From NCBI RefSeq assembly GCF_022414535.1, contig NZ_JADWYM010000056.1, forward strand, positions 1 to 38,197: DNA of 38,197 bases. The letters are read 5' to 3'. The stretch is from Streptomyces sp. MUM 2J (lineage in GTDB: Bacteria; Actinomycetota; Actinomycetes; Streptomycetales; Streptomycetaceae). Each line of letters opens with the position of its first letter. Within the stretch, counting starts at the first letter, position 1. A program made the translations under genes and the position numbers. Under the pieces are notes generated by a model, which did no database searches, was not told where the DNA came from, and saw only the letters and a list, made by a program, of their open reading frames with translations. Shown in pieces: positions 32,031 to 38,197 of this stretch.

Positions 32031-33725
32031 ATGGGCACCCAGACCGTGACGGCGGCGGCGCATCCGGGACCTGCGGCCCGGCGCCGCGGCCGGGTGATCG
32101 TCGAGTGGCTGACCACCACCGACCACAAGAAGATCGGGCACCTCTACCTGATCACGTCGTTCGCGTTCTTCCTGATCGGTGGTGCGATGGCGCTGCTGAT
32201 GCGGGCGGAGCTGGCCCGGCCGGGGCTCCAGATCGTGGACAACGAGCGGTTCAACCAGTTGTTCACGCTGCACGGCACGATCATGCTGCTGCTGTTCGCG
32301 ACGCCGAGCTTCGCAGGCTTCGCCAACGAGCTGATGCCGCTCCAGATCGGCTCCCCCGACGTCGCCTTCCCGCGGCTGAACATGCTCTCGTACTGGCTGT
32401 TCCTGTTCGGCGGGCTGATCGTGCTCGGCTCGCTGCTCGTTCCGGGCGGGCCGGCCGCCTTCGGCTGGTTCGCCTACGCGCCGCTCAACAGCGCGCAGCA
32501 CTCGCCCGGAGTGGGGGCCGACCTGTGGATCATGGGGCTGGCGCTGGCGGGCTTCGGCACCATCCTCGGTGCGGTCAACTTCATCACCACGATCGTCGGC
32601 ATGCGCGCGCCCGGCATGACGATGTTCCGGATGCCGGTGTTCACCTGGAACACGTTGCTGACCTCGGTCCTGGTCCTGTTGGCCTTCCCGGTGCTGGCGG
32701 CGGCACTGCTGGTGCTGGAGGCGGACCGGCGGTTCGGCTCCCGGGTCTTCGACGCGGCGAACGGCGGGGCGCTGTTGTGGCAGCACCTGTTCTGGTTCTT
32801 CGGGCATCCGGAGGTGTACATCATCGCCCTGCCGTTCTTCGGCATCATCACCGAGATCATCCCGGTCTTCAGCCGCAAGCCGGTCTTCGGCTACCTGACG
32901 CTGATCGGCGCGACGATCGCGATCACCGGCCTGTCGGTGGTGGTGTGGGCGCACCACATGTTCGCCACCGGCGCCGTGCTGCTGCCGTTCTTCTCCTTCG
33001 TCAGCTTCCTGATCGCGGTGCCGACGGGGGTGAAGTTCTTCAACTGGACCGGCACGATGATGAGGGGCTCGCTGTCCTTCGAGACGCCGATGCTGTGGGC
33101 CGCAGGCTTCCTGGTGACCTTCCTGTTCGGCGGGCTCACCGGGGTGATCCTGGCCTCGCCGCCACTGGACTTCCACGTCACCGACTCCTACTTCGTGGTG
33201 GCGCACTTCCACTACGTCGTGTTCGGCACGGTCGTGTTCGCGTTCTTCGGCGGGCTGTACTTCTGGTGGCCGAAGTTCACCGGGCGGATGCTCGACGAAC
33301 GGCTGGGCAGGATCCAGTTCTGGACGCTGTTCGTCGGCTTCCACACGACGTTCCTCGTGCAGCACTGGCTGGGCGCGGAGGGCATGCCGCGCCGCTACCC
33401 GGACTATCTGGCCGCCGACGGCTTCACCGCCCTGAACACGGTGTCGACGATCGGTGCGTTCCTGCTCGGCCTGTCCACGCTGCCGTTCCTGTACAACGTG
33501 TGGAGGACCTCGCGCTACGGCGAGCAGGTCGGGACGGACGACCCGTGGGGCTACGGCCGCTCCCTGGAGTGGGCGACCTCCTGCCCGCCGCCGCGGCACA
33601 ACTTCCTCACGCTGCCGCGGATCCGCAGCGAGTCCCCGGCGTTCGACCTGCACCATCCGGAGCTCGCGGCAGCCATCCCGCCGCCCGGGCCGGTCCCGCG
33701 CCCGTCGTCCGGCGAGCCGTCCTGA
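32031..33725 (+). CDS. ctaD: Cytochrome c oxidase subunit I (stand-alone copy)
   Basis: 564 residues. ATG 32031 was chosen for its ribosome site and family-like N-terminus (VIVEWLTTTDHKKIGHLYL). Heme-copper oxidase subunit reducing oxygen to water. Ligands: the heme a histidine in FTLHGTIMLLLF, the cross-linked His-Tyr of FFGHPEVYIIALPFFG, the CuB pair in VVWAHHMF, and the two heme histidines in VVAHFHYVVFG. The D-channel segment (GSPDVAFPRLN) and K-channel FSRKPVFGY are present. Twelve membrane helices. No subunit II, III or cytochrome bc1 gene is adjacent, so this is probably a second copy outside the main cta-qcr cluster. The C-terminal 30 residues are Pro-rich. Confidence 0.95.
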   Translation: MGTQTVTAAAHPGPAARRRGRVIVEWLTTTDHKKIGHLYLITSFAFFLIGGAMALLMRAELARPGLQIVDNERFNQLFTLHGTIMLLLFATPSFAGFANELMPLQIGSPDVAFPRLNMLSYWLFLFGGLIVLGSLLVPGGPAAFGWFAYAPLNSAQHSPGVGADLWIMGLALAGFGTILGAVNFITTIVGMRAPGMTMFRMPVFTWNTLLTSVLVLLAFPVLAAALLVLEADRRFGSRVFDAANGGALLWQHLFWFFGHPEVYIIALPFFGIITEIIPVFSRKPVFGYLTLIGATIAITGLSVVVWAHHMFATGAVLLPFFSFVSFLIAVPTGVKFFNWTGTMMRGSLSFETPMLWAAGFLVTFLFGGLTGVILASPPLDFHVTDSYFVVAHFHYVVFGTVVFAFFGGLYFWWPKFTGRMLDERLGRIQFWTLFVGFHTTFLVQHWLGAEGMPRRYPDYLAADGFTALNTVSTIGAFLLGLSTLPFLYNVWRTSRYGEQVGTDDPWGYGRSLEWATSCPPPRHNFLTLPRIRSESPAFDLHHPELAAAIPPPGPVPRPSSGEPS

Positions 33726-33798
33726 CCGCTCCGGCTGCCCGGTTGCCCGCCCGGACGGACGCGCTCCGGGCCCGCCCGGGGCCGGCCCCACGACCGGT

Positions 33799-35106
33799 TC
33801 ACGGCCGGTACGGCAGTTGCGGCACGTCGAAGCAGGTGCGGTTCATGTCGCCCTGGGTCACCCAGCCCTTGCCGTCCTCCCAGCGGGCCACCGACAGGCA
33901 TGTCCGGCTGGTCGTGGGCGGTTGCGGCAGGCTCGTGAAGGAGACCGGCAGCAGCAGGCCGTCGGCTGTGTAGCCGTGGGTGCGGCCCACGACCCCGTCC
34001 ACGCACGCGCGCGTGACGCCGGCGCCGCGGGCGCAGGACTCGGCCGCGCCGGTGAACCACATCGCGGCGGCCCAGCCCTCCAGCTGCCACTGGGAGTGCG
34101 TGCTCAGCCCCCGGGTGGCGTCCCGGAACGCGCGGACGGCCGGTTGGCCGGTGTCCTCGTAGTTGCGGCTGGAGCCGGTCACCCACAGGGTGTTGCGGCA
34201 GTGCGGGGCGTCCTTGTAGTCCTCGGGGACGGTGGACGTCCAGTTCTGCACGTTCGTCACCTTGGCCGTGACACGGGCGCCGACCTCGTCCATGGCCTTG
34301 CACAGCTGGGCGTTGCCGTGCGTGTCGATGGCGTCGAAGACGACGTCCACGCCCCGGGCCTTCAGATCGGCCGCGACGGCACGGAAGTTGGGCAGTGCGA
34401 AGTCGACCTGCTCCGGGACCACCCGGTAGCCCTCGGCCTTCAGCCCGCGCTCGACGAGCCGGGCGTAGGCGGCCGAGGCGGACTGGTTGTACGACACCAC
34501 GGCGGCGGTGCGGGCACCGTGCTCGCGCGCGAAGTAGCGGTACACCTCCGTGCCCCCGTAGAGGGTGCCGCCCCAGCCGGGGGTGCCGTCGCGGGGCGCG
34601 GAGCTGCCGTAGATGCCGTACAGGTGCGGCCAGGTGTCGTAGGCGGCGCCGATGGGCTGACCTCCGACGTCGGGCACACCCGCGTGGGAGACACGGGGGG
34701 CACCGGCGTAGTCCAGGACGGTGGTGGCGACCAGGGCCACGACCTTGTCCTCGTCGATCAGCCGGTGCACACAGGTGTTGTTGCCGACGCCGCTGCCGCC
34801 GTCGTCGCACAGGTGCACCTCGACGCGGCGGCCGGCGAGCCCGCCCCGGGCGTTGAGCCGGTCGAAGTAGGCGCGGGCACCGTCGCGCGGTCCGGTGAAG
34901 GCACTCCCACCGACCGGGCTGGTGGCACTGGTGATGATGCCGACGGGGATCGGCGGGCCACCGCTCGCGGCGGTCGCCGGGCCGCGGGTGCCGGTGCCGA
35001 AGTCGCTCTCCGGCAGCCTGCTGCCGCAGGCCGCGGCCAGGACGAGCAGCAGGACCCCGGCGACGGCCTCAGCAGCCCGGAATCGGCGACTGCGAGGCGG
35101 ACTCAT
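33799..35106 (-). CDS. Branched-chain-amino-acid-type ABC transporter substrate-binding lipoprotein
   Basis: 435 residues with a lipoprotein signal (VLLLVLAAAC, modified Cys near residue 27). Type I periplasmic-binding fold of the LivJ/LivK family: PIPVGIITSATSPVGGSAF, DGARAYFDRLNARGGLAGRRVEVHLCDD, and ARTAAVVSYNQSASAAYA in the second lobe. The SATSPVG stretch is where family members contact the ligand backbone. Extra cysteines occur in the C-terminal half. The ATG overlaps the 3' end of the upstream lipoprotein gene by 38 bases, so the two are cotranscribed. The matching permease is on the opposite strand 1.1 kb away. The ligand could be an amino acid, amide or urea. Confidence 0.9.
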   Translation of the reverse strand: MSPPRSRRFRAAEAVAGVLLLVLAAACGSRLPESDFGTGTRGPATAASGGPPIPVGIITSATSPVGGSAFTGPRDGARAYFDRLNARGGLAGRRVEVHLCDDGGSGVGNNTCVHRLIDEDKVVALVATTVLDYAGAPRVSHAGVPDVGGQPIGAAYDTWPHLYGIYGSSAPRDGTPGWGGTLYGGTEVYRYFAREHGARTAAVVSYNQSASAAYARLVERGLKAEGYRVVPEQVDFALPNFRAVAADLKARGVDVVFDAIDTHGNAQLCKAMDEVGARVTAKVTNVQNWTSTVPEDYKDAPHCRNTLWVTGSSRNYEDTGQPAVRAFRDATRGLSTHSQWQLEGWAAAMWFTGAAESCARGAGVTRACVDGVVGRTHGYTADGLLLPVSFTSLPQPPTTSRTCLSVARWEDGKGWVTQGDMNRTCFDVPQLPYRP

Positions 35107-35632
35107 TGCCGCTCATCTGCACCAGTGCGCACAGGGTGCTGACGGACACCTTCCAGGTGCCGTCCTGCTCGACGGCGGTGCCGGAGGCACCGGGCAGCAC
35201 GGTGGCGCCGTTCAGGGTCAGGTCGTAGGTGACCGTGGCCTGTCCGGCCGAGGTGAACTCGACCTTCTCCACCGTGGCCTGCACCTGCCCGCCGCGCTGG
35301 TCGCCGCTGAAGGCCTGGAGCACCGGCGCCATCCGCTCGCCGTTCTCCAGCACGGCCTGCTTGTCCGTCAGGGAGGTGTTCGGGTCGAAGAACGTCCGCC
35401 AGTTCTCCTTGATCTGCTGCTCGGCCGCCGCGACGTCGGCGGGCAGGGACGGCGACGCGCTCGCCGTCTGCGATGAGGACGACGAACCCCCGTCGCCGCC
35501 GTCGCTGCACGACGCCAGCGCCGGGGCGAGAATGAGAAGGAGGGCGGCCGCGAACGCCGTGCCCCGTCCCGCCGCCCCCGGGCCGCGGGACGTCGTCGCC
35601 TTCCACCGCCTGAGGTCGATCCCGAGAACCAT
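35069..35632 (-). CDS. Lipoprotein, MTB12-like
   Basis: 187 residues from ATG 35632; a TTG at 35710 gives a longer form. The lipobox is LAPALASC, Cys near 42, followed by a Ser/Thr/Gly-rich spacer. The folded part (KENWRTFFDPNTSLTDKQAVLENGERMAPVLQAF, then VEKVEFTSAGQATVTYDLTLNG and GTWKVSVSTLCALV) resembles the mycobacterial MTB12 secreted antigen family. Function unknown. Its 3' end overlaps the substrate-binding lipoprotein gene, suggesting a joint role at the membrane surface, perhaps with the transporter. Confidence 0.8.
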   Translation of the reverse strand: MVLGIDLRRWKATTSRGPGAAGRGTAFAAALLLILAPALASCSDGGDGGSSSSSQTASASPSLPADVAAAEQQIKENWRTFFDPNTSLTDKQAVLENGERMAPVLQAFSGDQRGGQVQATVEKVEFTSAGQATVTYDLTLNGATVLPGASGTAVEQDGTWKVSVSTLCALVQMSGNESASQSPIPGC

Positions 35633-35754
35633 CTGGCTCACCACCGGGTGTCGGTCCGGGCCGGGTGCGCCCGGTGCTTTCAGGGTCGGCTTCCTCAGGG
35701 CATAGTGCAAGCCATTGGCCGGCGTGGGCAGCCGGAGGACGTGCGGGAGCCGAG

Positions 35755-36234
35755 ATGAGGACAGCCGACCGACTGCGGACCGTGCACCCCGTCCTGTGGG
35801 CCGGCTGGGCCGCGCTCGCGGCGGGCGGGGTGCTGTGCTTCATCGGCTGGTACGGCGTCTCCGGCGAACGGTTCGCCGAACGCCAGCTGCCCTATCTCGC
35901 CTCCTGCACGATCCCCGGAGCCGCGCTGATCGTCGCCGGGGCCGTGCTGCTCACCCATGGCCGCGCCCACGTCGCCGCCGCCCGTGTGGAGGAGCTGTAC
36001 GGGCTGCTCGTGGAGCCCGAGCCCGCCGGCCCCGCGACGGGGGCGCCGACGGCCGGCGCCCCCGTCGCGGTGAGCGGGGAGAAGCTGATGGTGCCGGGGG
36101 GCACGCTGTGGCACCGCGCGGACTGCCCTCTGGTGGCCGGTAAGGCGGAGGCGGTCCCGGTGGACGCGAAGCTGCTGGCGGGCGGCGACCTCGGCCCGTG
36201 CCCGATCTGCCATCCGGCCGAGGAAGCCGGCTGA
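35755..36234 (+). CDS. Small membrane protein with C-terminal HC...CxxCH metal motif
   Basis: 159 residues from ATG 35755, with GGGAG before it. Two membrane helices (about 14-38 and 48-68), a Pro/Ala/Gly linker, then a small domain LWHRADCPLVAGK … LGPCPICHP. The spacing resembles the zinc-binding N-terminal module of Ada (HRxxC … CxxC), so this part may bind Zn. The stop overlaps the ATG of the LivH-LivM fusion gene (TGATG), showing coupling. It may be an accessory subunit of the transporter; no function is established that I know of. Confidence 0.85.
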   Translation: MRTADRLRTVHPVLWAGWAALAAGGVLCFIGWYGVSGERFAERQLPYLASCTIPGAALIVAGAVLLTHGRAHVAAARVEELYGLLVEPEPAGPATGAPTAGAPVAVSGEKLMVPGGTLWHRADCPLVAGKAEAVPVDAKLLAGGDLGPCPICHPAEEAG

Positions 36235-38197
36235 TGTCCTCCCTCACCTACGACCTCACCGTGGCCGGGCTCGCGGTCGGCAGCGCCGCCGCGCTCACCG
36301 GGATCGGCCTGATCGTGACGTACCGGGCGACCGGGGTGCTCAACTTCGCGCACGGGGCGATCGCGATGGTGTGCGCCTACGTGCTGCGGCAGTGCGTGGT
36401 CGGGTGGGGCTGGCCGACGTGGCTGGGGGCCGTGGTGACACTGGCGGTCGTCGCGCCGGGCATCGGGGTGGTCCTGGAACGGCTCGTCTTCCGCGCCCCG
36501 GCGGTGCGGGGCGGAGCCCCGGAGCAGACGCTGGTGGCGTCCATCGGGGTGTTCGTGCTGCTGGTGGGCGGGGCGGCGCTGGTGTGGGGGCAGGGGGCGC
36601 GCAGCGACGCCCCCGACCTGGTGCCGGCCGAGCCGTGGGGTCAGCTGGCGGTGGCGCTGGCGCTGGCGGCGGGCACCGGCGCGGTGATCCGCTGGACGCG
36701 CTTCGGGCGGGAGCTGCGCGCGGTCGTCGACGACCGGCAGCTGGCCGTGCTCGGCGGCATCGACGCCGACCGGGTGGCGGCGGCCGGGTGGGCGTTCGGG
36801 GCGTTCACGGCGGGGCTGACGGGGGTGCTGCTGGCCCCGTACGTGCGTCTGGACCCCTACGGGCTGCCGCTGCTGGTGATGGAGGTGGTCGCGGTCGCGG
36901 TGGCCGCCCGGATGCGCAGCCTGCCCGTGGCGGTGGTGGTGGCGCTGGGGATCGGGGTGGCGCAGAGCCAGCTGACGCGGCTGCACCCGACGGGCTGGGC
37001 GGCACCGCTGGTGCAGGCGGTCGGCGCGAACCTGTTCGTGGTGGCGCTGCTGGTCGCCGCACTCGTCCTGCCGGGTGTCGGCGCGGGCCGGACGGCGCCG
37101 CGCGCCGTCGGCGGGGAGCGCGTGCCGGCCCCGCACGGCGCGTGGCTCGTGGCCCTCGTGCTGTTCCTGCTGCCGCTGGGGCTGGCGGGCGAGGACCTGC
37201 ACACCGCGGTGCAGGTGCCGGCGCTGGGCGTGGTGCTGCTGTCGCTGGTGGTCGTCACCGGCCGCGGCGGCCAGATCTCCCTGGGCCAAGCGGCGTACGC
37301 GGGCCTGGGCGCCCTGTTCACCGCGCTGCTGGCCGCGGGCCGCTTCCCGGGCCTGCCCCGGCTGCCGGAACTGGCGGCTCTGGCGGTGGCTGTGGCCCTG
37401 GTGGCGCCGCTGGGCCTGCTGACGGGCTGGCCGGCGATCAGCCGGCACGGTCTGGCGCTGGCACTGGCGACCTTCGCGGTGGGCGTCGGGGTGAGCCGGT
37501 TCGTCTTCGCCCAGCCGTACGCCACCTCCGGGCTGGCTCTGGGCCGCCCGTCCGGCTTCGAGGGCGACCGCGCCTACTACGTGCTGGAGCTGGCCCTCCT
37601 GGCGGCCGCCCTGCTGGCGGCACGGCGGCTGCGCACCGGCCGCACCGGACGGGCCCTCGCAGCCATGCGGGACCACGAGCCGGGCGCGTCCGCGGCGGGC
37701 GTGCAGGTCCCCTCGCTCAAGCTGCTGGCCTTCGTCTCGGGCGCCGCGCTGGCCGCCCTCGGCGGCGGTCTGCTGGGCATGGGGCTGCGCGCCTTCGACC
37801 CCGGCGCCTACGACCCCGTGCGCGGCCTGCTCTGGTTCGCCGCGGTCGTCGTCCTGGGAGCCGACAGCACCCTCGGCGCCCTGGCCGCCGCGGCTCTTCT
37901 GGTCGGCCTGGACGCCGGCGCCCGCGGCGGCATGGCCGCGGCCGTGATCGGTGTTCTGGCGGTCCTCGTCGGCCGCTTCCCGAGCGGGCCGTTCGAGGCG
38001 CTGCGTGCGGCGGCCCGGCGGGCCCGGCTACGGAGGCCGGCCGGGCTGACGGCGCGGGGGGCCGAGGTCCGCAGGAGGCTTCGTCCCGCCGGACCGCGTC
38101 CCGCTCCCCGCCCCGCCCTGGCGGGGGCGACGGCCCCGGCACCGGGAGGGGCGGGCGGCCGGGCCGCGCCGGGCGGGGTGGGCACGCCCCCCGGCGA
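36234..38197 (+). CDS. Fused LivH-LivM branched-chain-amino-acid-type ABC permease (3' end outside window)
   Basis: An open frame of 654 codons from ATG 36234 to the window edge with no stop. The first half (about 1-285) is LivH-like, with the signature YRATGVLNFAHGAIAM near residue 25 and the coupling-helix region RFGRELRAVVDDRQLAVLGGI. The second half (from about 300) is LivM-like, with GRGGQISLGQAAYAGLGALF and RTGRTGRALAAMRDHEPGASAAGV. In most bacteria these are two proteins forming a heterodimeric channel; here one chain should carry both. The final 70 or so residues are Pro/Arg/Ala-rich and probably cytoplasmic. ATP-binding genes (livG, livF) would be expected just beyond the edge. The binding protein is encoded divergently. 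Confidence 0.9.
   Translation, partial: MSSLTYDLTVAGLAVGSAAALTGIGLIVTYRATGVLNFAHGAIAMVCAYVLRQCVVGWGWPTWLGAVVTLAVVAPGIGVVLERLVFRAPAVRGGAPEQTLVASIGVFVLLVGGAALVWGQGARSDAPDLVPAEPWGQLAVALALAAGTGAVIRWTRFGRELRAVVDDRQLAVLGGIDADRVAAAGWAFGAFTAGLTGVLLAPYVRLDPYGLPLLVMEVVAVAVAARMRSLPVAVVVALGIGVAQSQLTRLHPTGWAAPLVQAVGANLFVVALLVAALVLPGVGAGRTAPRAVGGERVPAPHGAWLVALVLFLLPLGLAGEDLHTAVQVPALGVVLLSLVVVTGRGGQISLGQAAYAGLGALFTALLAAGRFPGLPRLPELAALAVAVALVAPLGLLTGWPAISRHGLALALATFAVGVGVSRFVFAQPYATSGLALGRPSGFEGDRAYYVLELALLAAALLAARRLRTGRTGRALAAMRDHEPGASAAGVQVPSLKLLAFVSGAALAALGGGLLGMGLRAFDPGAYDPVRGLLWFAAVVVLGADSTLGALAAAALLVGLDAGARGGMAAAVIGVLAVLVGRFPSGPFEALRAAARRARLRRPAGLTARGAEVRRRLRPAGPRPAPRPALAGATAPAPGGAGGRAAPGGVGTPPG

Noticed and set aside
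31722..33791. 690-codon minus-strand frame opposite ctaD
   Set aside because: Gln/Arg/Glu-rich nonsense product opposite a gene with every heme-copper ligand; a codon-bias shadow.
35892..37676. 594-codon minus-strand frame opposite the permease fusion
   Set aside because: Low-complexity Gln/His/Arg product; the + strand frame has clear LivH/LivM signatures and runs unbroken to the edge.

Overview
The window is high-GC actinobacterial chromosomal DNA, almost certainly Streptomyces. The evidence is the codon use (G/C in nearly every third position), GTG starts and AGGAGG-type ribosome sites, a streptogrisin-type secreted protease, a SepF-like protein, a secreted AA10 oxidase with a sortase motif, and a dnaE2-imuB pair under LexA-type boxes. 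I see no tRNA, rRNA or CRISPR array.

Region 1 (1-10255) is part of a nonribosomal peptide cluster. Two NRPS genes run leftward and overlap by 4 bases. The first is a complete C-A-PCP protein with an altered HHxxxDG motif and an unusual specificity code. The second is C-A and runs off the left edge; its code matches glycine. Behind them lies a broken type II thioesterase with two frameshifts, a stop and a missing 3' end. After a 1.2-kb gap come, on the + strand, an intact MbtH-like protein and a translationally coupled pair: a DegT/StrS-family PLP aminotransferase and an SDR oxidoreductase. That pair may supply or modify a building block.

Region 2 (10233-11563) is a scar. C-terminal fragments of three different transposases lie head to tail, and the last is fused to the first 151 codons of a quinone-oxidoreductase-like gene. 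It looks like the edge of the accessory cluster.

Region 3 (11564-38197) looks like ordinary Streptomyces core DNA. In order it holds: a cell-wall-anchored LPMO and a secreted lipase sharing a terminator; a MarR regulator divergent from a cupin, with three regularly spaced CTTGAC sites between them; the DNA-damage mutasome genes imuB and dnaE2; a membrane protein; the bifunctional aldehyde/alcohol dehydrogenase adhE; streptogrisin; a DUF5685-like protein with a cysteine-rich tail; a SepF-like division protein; an acyl-CoA dehydrogenase of the glutaryl-CoA type; a DHA2 drug exporter; a PAP2 phosphatase; an I78 inhibitor; a stand-alone ctaD; and a split branched-chain-amino-acid-type ABC transporter. 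In that transporter, two lipoproteins (one the binding protein) face a metal-motif membrane protein and a LivH-LivM fusion that runs off the right edge. From memory, unverified, this order resembles the SCO17xx region of S. coelicolor.

Most intergenic control features are visible as symmetric sites: LexA boxes, MarR half-sites, TetR-like palindromes, and several terminators with 16-bp arms.
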